This document shows, in pieces, positions 1-7,650 of a stretch of DNA of 64,000 bases; position 1 is the stretch's first letter, and every line of letters starts with the position of its first letter. The stretch covers positions 45,443-109,442 of the forward strand of contig NZ_FOWD01000013.1 in the NCBI RefSeq assembly GCF_900115365.1, given 5' to 3'. The position numbers and the translations under genes are program-made. Under the pieces are notes generated by a model. It searched no databases, was not told the origin of the DNA, and saw only the letters and a program-made list of their open reading frames with translations. Origin of the DNA: Anaerocolumna aminovalerica. Lineage in GTDB: Bacteria > Bacillota > Clostridia > Lachnospirales > Lachnospiraceae.

Positions 1-315
1 CGCCGGATAACCAAAATAGGCAGCTGACATATAAGCTAATGCAACTCTGGTATCCGTTACTTTTATTATTGTAGTATTGTTTATATTCTTAATATTAAGC
101 GCTTCCATATCTTTCTCTACAATAACCGCCCCTGCTCCCTTTTCAATAACTTCATCTATGAACTCATGGGCATCTCTCACTGTGCCGGATATACATACAA
201 AGACAGAATCTTTTTCTACTTTTCTGGAATCATAAACAAGAGTTGTAACGTCAACATCGTCCTTACCCAGCAATAAGGTATATTCTATTTTTTCCAATAA
301 ATTTATTAATTTCAT
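1..315 (-). CDS. murE: MurE, UDP-N-acetylmuramyl-tripeptide synthetase (5' part, runs off the window)
   Basis: Only the first 105 residues are present; the gene continues past base 1. The fragment matches the N-terminal domain of Mur ligases of the MurE type: a short helix (MKLINLLEKI), then V-Y-D-S-R-K-V followed by FVCISG and a D-A-H-E-F segment, the usual uridine-binding part of MurE. In the family the enzyme adds the third stem-peptide amino acid to UDP-MurNAc-L-Ala-D-Glu in the cytoplasm. ATP-binding and ligase domains lie outside the window, so the amino acid added (meso-DAP or lysine) cannot be judged. The ATG is preceded by GAGG at good spacing and, just upstream of that, by a small hairpin described separately. 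MurE is preferred over MurF from the N-terminal motif. Confidence 0.8.
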   Translation of the reverse strand, partial: MKLINLLEKIEYTLLLGKDDVDVTTLVYDSRKVEKDSVFVCISGTVRDAHEFIDEVIEKGAGAVIVEKDMEALNIKNINNTTIIKVTDTRVALAYMSAAYFGYPA

Positions 316-320
316 ATAAA

Positions 321-349
321 CCTCGATTCTAGCGCTTTAGCGCTTTTTC
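321..349 (-). promoter_or_regulatory. Hairpin plus ribosome binding site leader of murE
   Basis: On the minus strand the sequence reads AGCGC-TAAA-GCGCT (stem-loop, 331-344), then (A)GAATC and the Shine-Dalgarno GAGG (321-324), then the murE ATG. An almost identical block (TAAG loop) precedes the ABC transporter ATG at 48696. The hairpin is too short and lacks a T-run to be a terminator, and it sits close enough to the ribosome site to influence initiation. Function is inferred. Confidence 0.5.
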
Positions 350-362
350 AGCTTACCCTATA

Positions 363-404
363 TAATAATTCCCATCCAGCGAATTACCAGGATGGGAATT
401 ATTA
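363..404 (-). terminator. Perfect 15-bp hairpin between lepB and murE
   Basis: Perfect inverted repeat: arms TAATAATTCCCATCC (363-377) and its complement (390-404) with a 12-nt loop. It lies 3' of the second signal peptidase gene and 5' of murE on the minus strand. The stem base is A/T-only but no clear T-run follows, so it may be a terminator or an RNA-stabilising hairpin. Confidence 0.55.
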
Positions 405-470
405 TGACCCACCGGTCAATAATGTTAATTTAACTTCAAACTACATAAAACTTTTAATAATAGTTGCTAA

Positions 471-1052
471 TTAATCCACCAGGCCAAATTTATTTAGGGG
501 CCATATTCTTAAAATGACTTTACCGCTTATATTTTCCTTCAATACAGGACCGATACTTCTGCTATCTTCACTTATTTCCCGGTTATCACCCATTACAAAA
601 TACTCATCTTCCGCTAAGATAATAGGTTCCGCTGCAATGCCTGCTTTCGTTATAGGATCTTTTCCGTAATCTTCTTTTAATATTTCACCATTAATGTAAA
701 TGTCACTTCCAACAATCTGAATTGTCTCACCTGGCATACCAATAATTCGTTTTACATAATATTCGTTAATATCTCTTCCATAAGGATAAAAAACTATAAT
801 ATCAAATCGGTCTAAATTACCGATTCTTGGACTGATTTTCCCAACCAATACATTTTCACCGTTATGCAGGGTGTTTTCCATAGAAGGTCCGTCCACAATA
901 GTTCGTTGCATTACATATTTTGGTACAATAAATATACATATAAATAAAATAGCTACATATATAATAGCTTCCATTACTATTCCACGTATCTTTTTTCTTT
1001 TTATTTCCTCATCTGTTTGTTCAACATCCGTTTGATCTTCCTTCAAAACCAT
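471..1052 (-). CDS. lepB: Type I signal peptidase (second tandem copy)
   Basis: 193 residues from the ATG chosen here. It cleaves signal peptides from exported proteins at the outer face of the membrane. Visible features: a charged cytoplasmic N-terminus (about 1-24), one transmembrane segment (about 25-47), the catalytic serine in GPSMENTL (S57), the catalytic lysine in YYVKRIIGMPGE (K101) and the C-terminal box GDNREISEDSRSIG. A TTG five codons upstream would extend it but has no ribosome site; the ATG has AAGGAG close by with short spacing, so the start is uncertain by 5 codons. It begins about 20 bp after the stop of a paralogous peptidase gene, so the two are probably co-transcribed and translationally coupled. 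Confidence 0.9.
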   Translation of the reverse strand: MVLKEDQTDVEQTDEEIKRKKIRGIVMEAIIYVAILFICIFIVPKYVMQRTIVDGPSMENTLHNGENVLVGKISPRIGNLDRFDIIVFYPYGRDINEYYVKRIIGMPGETIQIVGSDIYINGEILKEDYGKDPITKAGIAAEPIILAEDEYFVMGDNREISEDSRSIGPVLKENISGKVILRIWPLNKFGLVD

Positions 1053-1071
1053 CAGCTCCTTACTCAATTAT

Positions 1072-1776
1072 TTATTGATGCTCTAAGACTCCAATATCTT
1101 TCAACGGCCATATTCTTACCCATGCTCTGCCCATAACAGAAGATTTATGTACCGGTCCAATACTTGGATCCCTGCTGTCTTTGCTGTTATTACGGTTATC
1201 ACCAAGTACAAAGTATTCGTCTTCTTTAAGTACAATACTGTCACCTGCGATTCCGGCATCTGCAATCTTTTCATAGCCATAATCTTCTTCCAGTAATTCA
1301 CCGTCTATATAAATGTCACTACCAATAATCTGTACTTTTTCTCCAGGAAGTCCGATAATTCTCTTAATGTAATATACTTCTTTATCCCCAGGATAAGGAC
1401 GAAAAACAATAATATCAAATCTTTTGGGAGTACCAAAGTGATAGGATAATTTTTCAAGAATCAAATGATCCTCATTATGAAGAGTGGCTTCCATAGAACT
1501 TCCACTGACTTCAATTTGCTGCCCTACAAATTGATGAATCAATAAAACAGAACATATCACAATAGCAAAGTAAATAATCATTTCCAATATGTCTTTCCCA
1601 TAATTGGTATTGTTCTCTTCTGAGTTTTTAACATCCGTACTATTGATAAGTTCTTCTTTTGTATCGTTATACATGTTTTTTTGATTTTCTTTCATATGAC
1701 TTATATTATTGGATTGTATTGTATTTTGTTCCTCATCAACCCATTGGTTATAATTCTCAAAATCTTTTTCTCCCAT
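1072..1776 (-). CDS. lepB: Type I signal peptidase (first tandem copy)
   Basis: 234 residues. Same family and fold as the downstream copy: catalytic serine in SGSSMEATL (S94), catalytic lysine in YYIKRIIGLPGE (K138), box GDNRNNSKDSRDPSIG, one transmembrane helix (about 62-83). It differs by a longer, Asn/Glu-rich cytoplasmic N-terminus of about 60 residues with no recognised domain. The start has a strong ribosome site (GGAGG, 6 nt before ATG). The pair looks like a local duplication followed by divergence of the N-terminus. Multiple Sip-type peptidases per genome are common in Gram-positives, and substrate preference cannot be read from sequence. Confidence 0.92.
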   Translation of the reverse strand: MGEKDFENYNQWVDEEQNTIQSNNISHMKENQKNMYNDTKEELINSTDVKNSEENNTNYGKDILEMIIYFAIVICSVLLIHQFVGQQIEVSGSSMEATLHNEDHLILEKLSYHFGTPKRFDIIVFRPYPGDKEVYYIKRIIGLPGEKVQIIGSDIYIDGELLEEDYGYEKIADAGIAGDSIVLKEDEYFVLGDNRNNSKDSRDPSIGPVHKSSVMGRAWVRIWPLKDIGVLEHQ

Positions 1777-1817
1777 AATTTACCTCCGGCTGTACCAAGC
1801 CTTTACAACCATTCCTT

Positions 1818-1835
1818 ATGAACAGGTATGTTCAT
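1818..1835. promoter_or_regulatory. Short palindrome ahead of the signal peptidase operon
   Basis: ATGAACA-GGTA-TGTTCAT lies between the rpoZ terminator and the first lepB ATG, where a lepB promoter would be expected. It resembles an operator. The spacing between GAAC and GTTC (6 nt) differs from the 4-nt spacing of the Gram-positive LexA box, so a LexA site is not claimed. Confidence 0.3.
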
Positions 1836-1840
1836 GATAT

Positions 1841-1940
1841 AAAAAAGCACTTTCACATAGTATCTTATAAAATACGAAGAACTTTTTTCTTTCGATCTAT
1901 GTTCTCTCGAAAATTATATAAAATATCATACGAAAGTGCT
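1841..1940 (-). terminator. Terminator after rpoZ
   Basis: On the minus strand a long, partly interrupted stem begins AGCACTTTC (1932-1940) and closes with GAAAGTGCT (1846-1854), followed by a run of T. It separates the yicC-remA-rpoZ operon from the signal peptidase genes. The interior is A/T-rich and only partly paired. Confidence 0.7.
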
Positions 1941-1980
1941 CATCGGAATAAATAATATTTATTTAAAATGTAATAGAATA

Positions 1981-2229
1981 TTACTCTTCTTTATCCTTTT
2001 CCTCTTCATTTAGAATCTTAACTTTTCCTTCATACAATTCCTCAACAGCAACAGATAAGGGTTTATTACAGTTTGCACTTACATAAGCATCTGAACCGTT
2101 AATAAGCTGTCTTGCTCTCTTGGCAGTTGCCAGTACGATGGAATATCTGCTGTTTACAACCGGCTGCTCTCCCGGTTCTACCTCGCTGTTAACTACTTTC
2201 ATTAAATCAGTATAGGATGGATGTAACAT
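1981..2229 (-). CDS. rpoZ: DNA-directed RNA polymerase omega subunit
   Basis: 82 residues, the usual size for clostridial omega. The segment NSRYSIVLATAKRARQL is the conserved omega core that clamps the beta-prime C-terminus and helps RNA polymerase assembly. The C-terminus is acidic and lysine-rich, as in relatives. The ATG has AAAGGAG at normal spacing. It is the last gene of yicC-remA-rpoZ and is followed by a terminator. In many Firmicutes gmk lies directly upstream of rpoZ; here remA does, with only 83 bp between. Confidence 0.93.
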   Translation of the reverse strand: MLHPSYTDLMKVVNSEVEPGEQPVVNSRYSIVLATAKRARQLINGSDAYVSANCNKPLSVAVEELYEGKVKILNEEEKDKEE

Positions 2230-2312
2230 AAAAAGCTCCTTTCTTGAAACCTTCGGTTTCTTTCCATAATAATTTTAAATCTAAGTCAAAGGGAATCCTC
2301 CCTATTTTACCA

Positions 2313-2585
2313 TCATTCTTCCGGTAAAGATGCAGTATCCATACTTTCTTTGGCATTCACCCTGTTTGCTATGGTTTCCGGTAATAATGCAGATAATACC
2401 AGATGCCCGTTGTCTGTTACAATAACAGCTTTGGTTTTTCTCCCACAAGTGGCATCAATTGCAGTTCCTGCATCCTTTGCATTCTGAACCATACGCTTAA
2501 TAGGTGCTGCTTCCGGTTTTATGATACCCACAATTTTATTGCTATTCACCACGTTACCAAATCCAATATTTATTAACCTGCTCAA
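2313..2585 (-). CDS. remA: RemA-like regulator (DUF370)
   Basis: 90 residues, matching the RemA/YlzA family from its opening [11 protein letters not shown] and the segment [18 protein letters not shown]. In Bacillus subtilis RemA is a DNA-binding activator of biofilm matrix and osmoprotection genes and forms ring-like oligomers; the basic centre here ([13 protein letters not shown]) is typical. Its role in this organism is not known, and many non-biofilm clostridia carry it. It lies between yicC and rpoZ in a conserved housekeeping cluster. About the last 15 residues ([13 protein letters not shown]) form a variable acidic tail. Confidence 0.9.
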   Translation of the reverse strand: MSRLINIGFGNVVNSNKIVGIIKPEAAPIKRMVQNAKDAGTAIDATCGRKTKAVIVTDNGHLVLSALLPETIANRVNAKESMDTASLPEE

Positions 2586-2646
2586 TTTTCTTCCTCTTTT
2601 CTAGCCTATTTGAAACCTGCATTCAAATAATAATAGAAAATATCAA

Positions 2647-3525
2647 TTATTCAATATTTTGAATTTGCTCCCTGACCTTTTCAATTTCGGTTTTTAGATT
2701 GATGGCCGTATTGGATACTTCTAAATCATTGGCTTTTGATAAAATAGTATTGGCCTCCCGATTCATTTCCTGTGCTATAAAATCCAGCTTTCTGCCAATT
2801 CCATCACCATCATCTAAAGTCGCTTTCATATTCTGAATATGACTTCTCAGTCTTACCGTTTCTTCATCCACACAGATTTTATCTGCAAAAATAATAACTT
2901 CCGTAGCTAAGACGCTTTCTTCAATCTTTGTATCCCCTAACAGTTCATTTACCTTCGCTGTAATCTTTTGACGGTATTCTGCAATAATCTGAGGTGATCT
3001 TTCTTCTATATATTTTACAAATGTAAGCATGCCATCTAACTTACCGATAATATCTTTTTTCAGGTTCTCACCCTCTGTAATACGGGCATTTACTAATTGT
3101 TCTGCAGCAGCTCTTACAGGGCCTTCAATAATTTTCCACAATTCTGCTTCGTCAATGGATTGTTCCTCTAATGTTAAAACATCCGGGAATTTTGCCAAAG
3201 CAGAGACTCTGATGTCATTATCAATATGAAATGTTTCACTCATTTTGATAAAATTTTGCATATATTCTTTGGCTATATCTTCATTATACTTTACACATAC
3301 ATTCTCTTCTGTGTAATCTTCATAAGTAATGAATACATCTACTTTACCACGTCCGATATATTCCTTTAATACATTTCGTATACCCGCCTCAAAAAAACTT
3401 AACTTTTTGGGCATTTTAATAGAAATATCACAATACCGATGATTAACTGCCTTAATCTCAACTATTACCTTACGTTCTGGAGTTGATACTTCACACCTTC
3501 CAAAGCCAGTCATACTTTTTAACAT
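2647..3525 (-). CDS. yicC: YicC-family endoribonuclease
   Basis: 292 residues, the normal family length. It opens with MLKSMTGFGR, the signature start of YicC/YloC proteins, and ends with the DUF1732 segment (IGRKLDFIAQEMNREANTI, then KTEIEKVREQIQNIE). Studied homologues are metal-dependent endoribonucleases acting on single-stranded or small RNAs in the cytoplasm; that activity is carried over by family membership. It is the first gene of the yicC-remA-rpoZ set and faces away from rqcH across a 525-bp gap rich in small hairpins. Confidence 0.92.
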   Translation of the reverse strand: MLKSMTGFGRCEVSTPERKVIVEIKAVNHRYCDISIKMPKKLSFFEAGIRNVLKEYIGRGKVDVFITYEDYTEENVCVKYNEDIAKEYMQNFIKMSETFHIDNDIRVSALAKFPDVLTLEEQSIDEAELWKIIEGPVRAAAEQLVNARITEGENLKKDIIGKLDGMLTFVKYIEERSPQIIAEYRQKITAKVNELLGDTKIEESVLATEVIIFADKICVDEETVRLRSHIQNMKATLDDGDGIGRKLDFIAQEMNREANTILSKANDLEVSNTAINLKTEIEKVREQIQNIE

Positions 3526-4051
3526 AATTCACACGTTCTTTCATTTTTGATAATTATTTTTAGATTTTAACTCATATCTGCAATCCCTTTCCTTAGGAAG
3601 GGAAGGACTGCCTTTTCAGGTTAGACTATTTCAAAAATATAACATTCTATTTATAGGCATTTCAATTCATTATAATTGAAATGGTGACACAAGTCAAGAT
3701 TACCAATTAAAAAAACAATGAAAAAAGTTTGCCCGGCGCATGGTTGCACCTGCTGCTCTCTGATGTTATACTATAGTGCAGTGAAAGAAATCTATTAACT
3801 TTAATTCTGGTGCCTTAGCACCATTTAATAACGGTAATAATTTTGTGTGCAGGCACAAATTCCATTGAAAAACCTGTTTTTCAACCTAGCTCCCATTGCA
3901 TGCCGCATCTGCTTACAGATATGGCACTGCCACAAATCAGGGTTGTGAATTATGCATTTCAATAATTTACACTAACCTCTTTATTTTTGTTTTCAAAGCA
4001 GCCTTAAGGTAATACTTAAGATATGTTAATATACTTAAAGGAGAAATTGTT
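3526..4051. other. Hairpin-rich gap between yicC and rqcH
   Basis: No gene is visible. The stretch holds several short inverted repeats: CCCTTTCC-TTA-GGAAGGG near 3595, GGTGC-CTTA-GCACC near 3811, TTGAAAAA-CCTG-TTTTTCAA near 3867 and an 11-bp imperfect stem (TGCCGCATCTG/CAGATATGGCA) near 3900-3930. Promoters for the two divergent genes must lie here. The rqcH side contains repeats of CTTAAG before its ribosome site (AAAGGAG). Confidence 0.45.
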
Positions 4052-5815
4052 ATGGCATTGGACGGACTTGTTATCTCTAATGTAGTTTATGAATTAAAAG
4101 AAAAACTGGTGGATGGCAGAATCACCAAAATATCACAGCCGGAAAAAGATGAATTAGTCTTAATCATAAAGAACAACAGAGCAAATTATAAATTATTTTT
4201 ATCAGCAGGAGCCAGTCTTCCGCTGATTTATCTGACAGAAGAAAGTAAACAGAATCCCCTTACTGCTCCCGGATTTTGCATGCTCCTTCGAAAACATTTA
4301 AACAGTGCAAGAATTTTAGATATTATACAACCCGGTTTAGAGAGAATTGTTCAAATAAAAATTGAACATCTAAATGAATTAGGAGATCTTTGCGTAAAGT
4401 ATTTAATTATAGAATTGATGGGTAAACACAGCAACATTATCTTTTGCGATGATACCATGAATATCATAGACAGTATAAAACACGTGTCTCATTTGGTAAG
4501 TTCCGTACGTGAAGTATTGCCCGGAAGAGAATATTTCATTCCTGTTTCCGGGGATAAACAAAATCCTTTAACTCTTACTTACGAAGCCTTTACAGAGCAT
4601 GTTTTAAAGAAACCTTTTCCCTTAGGGAAAGCTATTTATACCGCTTTAACTGGTATTAGCCCTTTGATTGCAAATGAAATTTGTTACCGTGCTTCTTTAG
4701 ATTCCGAGGCATCTACCAGTTCTTTAAGTGAGTTGGAGGGTGTTCATTTATATAAAAACTTCGACCGATTAATTGGTGATATAAGAGAATATAAGTTTCA
4801 ACCTAATATTGTATATGATGAAGACAATTCACCTGTTGAATTCTCCTGTATACCACTGACTTGTTATTCTAATCTTACAAAACTGGATTATGAATCCATT
4901 TCTCAGGTACTGGAAACTTATTATGCTTCCAAAAATGCTATTACAAGGATTCGTCAAAAATCAGTGGATTTAAGAAAAATTGTTTCTAATGCAATTGAGA
5001 GAAATACAAAAAAATACGAATTACAGTTAAAGCAGTTAAAAGACACAGAAAAGCGTGATAAATATAAAGTTTATGGTGAGCTGATCAATACCTACGGTTA
5101 TAACTTAGAACCGGGTGCAAAATCTTTAACTGCTCTAAACTATTATACCAACGAAGAAATCACCATTCCGCTTGACCCAACCTTAACTGCAAAAGAAAAT
5201 TCGTTAAAGTATTTTGAAAAATATAATAAACTTAAAAGAACCTTTGATGCAGTGTCTTCCCTTATTGAAGAAACCAAAATAGACTTAATACATCTGGATT
5301 CCATCCGTACTTCTTTAGATATTGCATTAGCCGAGGACGATTTGGTAGAACTAAAGGAAGAACTTATGGAATATGGATACATGAAACGTAAGTTTACACC
5401 TGGAAAACCCGGCAACAAGGGAAATAAAAAACAAAAGGTAACCAGCAGGCCTTTCCACTATCTCTCTTCCGACGGTTTTCACATCTATGTAGGAAAAAAC
5501 AATTATCAAAACGATGAATTAACTTTTAAATTTGCAACCGGGGGTGACTGGTGGTTCCATGCCAAAAACATACCGGGCTCTCATGTAATTTTACAAACGG
5601 AAGGAAAAGAAATACCGGATCGAACCTTTGAAGAAGCCGGACGTTTAGCGGCTTTCTATTCCAAAGGCAGAGAAGGTGACAAAGTAGAAATTGATTATAC
5701 AGAGAGGAAGAACGTAAAAAAACCGGCTGGTGGAAAACCGGGATTTGTGGTTTATTATACGAACTATTCTATGATGGTATCACCGGATATATCAGATATT
5801 CAACAAATATCATAG
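4052..5815 (+). CDS. rqcH: RqcH (Rqc2 homologue, NFACT protein)
   Basis: 587 residues, full length for bacterial RqcH. The start MALDGLVISNVVYELKEKLVDGRI is the NFACT-N domain; a middle helical region with coiled-coil character (about 300-420) and the C-terminal NFACT-R part (FHYLSSDGFHIYVGKNNYQND, then GGDWWFHAKNIPGSHV) follow. In B. subtilis RqcH binds obstructed 50S subunits and recruits tRNA-Ala to add C-terminal alanine tails that mark stalled chains for degradation. Older annotation calls these fibronectin-binding proteins. It has its own ribosome site (AAAGGAG) and stands alone on the plus strand. Confidence 0.92.
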   Translation: MALDGLVISNVVYELKEKLVDGRITKISQPEKDELVLIIKNNRANYKLFLSAGASLPLIYLTEESKQNPLTAPGFCMLLRKHLNSARILDIIQPGLERIVQIKIEHLNELGDLCVKYLIIELMGKHSNIIFCDDTMNIIDSIKHVSHLVSSVREVLPGREYFIPVSGDKQNPLTLTYEAFTEHVLKKPFPLGKAIYTALTGISPLIANEICYRASLDSEASTSSLSELEGVHLYKNFDRLIGDIREYKFQPNIVYDEDNSPVEFSCIPLTCYSNLTKLDYESISQVLETYYASKNAITRIRQKSVDLRKIVSNAIERNTKKYELQLKQLKDTEKRDKYKVYGELINTYGYNLEPGAKSLTALNYYTNEEITIPLDPTLTAKENSLKYFEKYNKLKRTFDAVSSLIEETKIDLIHLDSIRTSLDIALAEDDLVELKEELMEYGYMKRKFTPGKPGNKGNKKQKVTSRPFHYLSSDGFHIYVGKNNYQNDELTFKFATGGDWWFHAKNIPGSHVILQTEGKEIPDRTFEEAGRLAAFYSKGREGDKVEIDYTERKNVKKPAGGKPGFVVYYTNYSMMVSPDISDIQQIS

Positions 5816-5919
5816 AAAATAAACTGTCATTCTCATGCAATAAGGTGAAGAATCTTAATTTAATAACTGTTACTGTCATTCTTATACTTATAACATTTTT
5901 AACCTATAAAATTCAGAAG

Positions 5920-5955
5920 TAAGCGAAAACCTGAGTACACTCTTGTTTTCGCTTA
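5920..5955 (+). terminator. Terminator after rqcH
   Basis: Inverted repeat TAAGCGAAAAC (5920-5930) and GTTTTCGCTTA (5945-5955) with a 14-nt loop, followed by TTTC. It lies about 100 bp after the rqcH stop. Confidence 0.65.
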
Positions 5956-6013
5956 TTTCATATGTATAAAGAAGTATACCAAGTAGACACACCTTTCTCA
6001 AAGCAAGTATAAT

Positions 6014-6085
6014 AGCAGTTAGATAATTTATCAAGAATGTTCTAGTAGCTCTGCGACTTTGTTCTTGACAAACTATCCAACTGCT
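6014..6085 (-). repeat. Strand-specific 24-bp hairpin element
   Basis: Arms at 6014-6037 and 6062-6085 with a 24-nt loop. Read on the minus strand, all 24 positions pair, three of them as G-U; on the plus strand the same three become A-C mismatches. The folded molecule is therefore a minus-strand RNA, lying about 110 nt downstream of the stop of the secreted PPC-domain gene. No T-run follows, so it is not a standard terminator. It could be a 3' stabiliser, a small RNA or part of a small mobile element. Confidence 0.55.
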
Positions 6086-6197
6086 GATAAGAGATAAGAT
6101 GGCTATGATACAACTGAACGTAACCTACTTCTCAGAGCAAATGTAACATACATGCTGTGAAAGAAGTTCATTTACTTTAGAAGTTATCCTCTGTTAA

Positions 6198-7223
6198 TTA
6201 GTAAGTAAACCTATATTGGACTGTTGCTTGCCCTGATGTTCCAAAAGCATATCCATATACTTCTATTCGATATGTACCCTCCGGAATTGAAGATAAGTTA
6301 AATGTCGTAATTTCATTAACTGCATTTGCAAAATCAAAAGTATATGATGATGAAGTACCAATAAAAGTTACCGTTCCCTGCGCTCTATCTGTGTTCCCAT
6401 TTTTAGGAATTTTTAGTTCAAGTTTTGAAGTTGAATAAATACGTTTTGATCCTATACTATAGGATACAGGTGTTCTGGTAAACGTTCCAAGAGATAAAAA
6501 TCCAGACGGTGGTGTTGTTGTACCACCAGGCCAAAGATCTGTATTAACAGTTCCTGTTTGTGCAACTGAGAAAAAGTAATGTAATGCTTCAGGATTTCCA
6601 CCCGAAATTTCAATATAATATATTCCACTTACTGATGGTTTGATTTTATAATATTCCGGCTGTCCTGCAACTGCATTTGATTTTTTCCATCTAGACCATG
6701 TTCCATCCCCATTATCTTGCCACACATAAATATGTCTATCCTCGTTATACAAATTTTTCAAGACAACATCATATGTTGTTCCAGCATTTAATGAAATACT
6801 AAAAAAATCCCGGTCTCCCTCCACATGACAATTAGAATTTCTATAACCTTCAATAAATGGATTCCCACTTAAAACAGTTGTTCTTGCATATGGATATGCT
6901 TGAGCAATAGTATCATTGGGTTCATATGCGTCTGGAGTTATCGTTGTTGCACTTTCCATGCTTATAACGCTTGCAGGGCTTGTTACATGTGACATATTGT
7001 CCCTCTGTGAATCGATTATGCTAGATGAATCAATAAGCTCTAACACCGCTTCTGTATCAGAAACTGTGATATCACCATCCGAATAACTGCAAAAATTGTA
7101 TTCACTAATTACTAATGGATTACCATCCGATTGTGACGCATTAACCGTAATTCCTTTAGCTGTTGCAATGATTAAGAAAAAAACCAGTACCATTGAATAG
7201 AAACCTTTAATGACTTTTTGCAT
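6198..7223 (-). CDS. Secreted protein with a pre-peptidase C-terminal (PPC) domain
   Basis: 341 residues. A signal peptide is clear (MQKVIKGF, hydrophobic stretch to about 22, cleavage probably near VNA). After a Ser/Thr-rich linker, residues about 98-225 look like a PPC beta-sandwich: D-A-Y-E-P-N-D-T-I-A-Q-A, then the D-R-D-F-F-S-I-S-L and S-G-I-Y-Y-I-E-I-S strands. PPC domains normally sit at the end of secreted peptidases and polysaccharidases. Here no catalytic domain is attached; residues about 235-341 form a second beta-rich module of unknown type. The ATG has a GGGG-type ribosome site. It sits between rqcH and mnmA in a pocket with a dead transposase tail, which suggests recent acquisition. 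Function unknown. Confidence 0.7.
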   Translation of the reverse strand: MQKVIKGFYSMVLVFFLIIATAKGITVNASQSDGNPLVISEYNFCSYSDGDITVSDTEAVLELIDSSSIIDSQRDNMSHVTSPASVISMESATTITPDAYEPNDTIAQAYPYARTTVLSGNPFIEGYRNSNCHVEGDRDFFSISLNAGTTYDVVLKNLYNEDRHIYVWQDNGDGTWSRWKKSNAVAGQPEYYKIKPSVSGIYYIEISGGNPEALHYFFSVAQTGTVNTDLWPGGTTTPPSGFLSLGTFTRTPVSYSIGSKRIYSTSKLELKIPKNGNTDRAQGTVTFIGTSSSYTFDFANAVNEITTFNLSSIPEGTYRIEVYGYAFGTSGQATVQYRFTY

Positions 7224-7400
7224 AATACATCCCCACTTTCAATTTATATTTGTTTTGTTATGAAAATAACTTTTTGTAAGCTTACTTATTCACTTACAAT
7301 ATAAATATACTATGGTTTACTAATAATTGTCAATACAAAATATACCATATTAGGCAGAAAAGACTATATAATTACAAATTTTTTCGAAATATTACTACAT

Positions 7401-7576
7401 AAGCAGTTTAAAGACAATCCTAGACTTTTTAACATACGACAAAGGGCTGTGAAGAATGGAAATAAGAATATGCCAGAAGAACAACTGCAGAACGTTCTAA
7501 CAAACTCAATAAAGAATACTATAAATCAGAAGACGGCAAGTACCGCTCAACAAAGATGTGGTACTGCCGCCTCTAA
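7401..7576 (+). pseudogene. Transposase C-terminal remnant
   Basis: Two frames together read like the C-terminal end of a DDE transposase of the kind common in Lachnospiraceae. Frame one gives K-Q-F-K-D-N-P-R-L-F (7401-7430). The second frame gives C-E-E-W-K, a stop (7463-7465), then E-Y-A-R-R-T-T-A-E-R-S-N-K, Y-Y-K-S-E-D-G-K-Y-R-S-T and K-M-W-Y-C-R-L up to a stop at 7574-7576. The RTTAERSNK and R-S-T-K-M-W-Y-C-R blocks are what I recognise. A frameshift, an internal stop and loss of the rest make it non-functional. No terminal inverted repeats were identified. Family assignment (IS1182-like) is tentative. Confidence 0.55.
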
Positions 7577-7599
7577 ATAAAATGAATTTCCAAATAATC

Positions 7600-7640
7600 A
7601 AAAAAACTGTCATTCGAGCCTCGTAGGCTCAGAATGACAG
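7600..7640 (-). terminator. Terminator of the isc-mnmA operon
   Basis: Minus-strand stem CTGTCATTC, one bulged T, GAGCC, loop TACGA, GGCTC, GAATGACAG, followed by seven T. It lies directly after the mnmA stop. Its arms share the CTGTCATTCTGAG sequence found in other intergenic hairpins of this window. Confidence 0.88.
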
Positions 7641-7650
7641 CAGTCACTTA

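Noticed and set aside
1818..1835. LexA box ahead of the signal peptidases
   Set aside because: GAAC and GTTC are separated by 6 rather than 4 bases.
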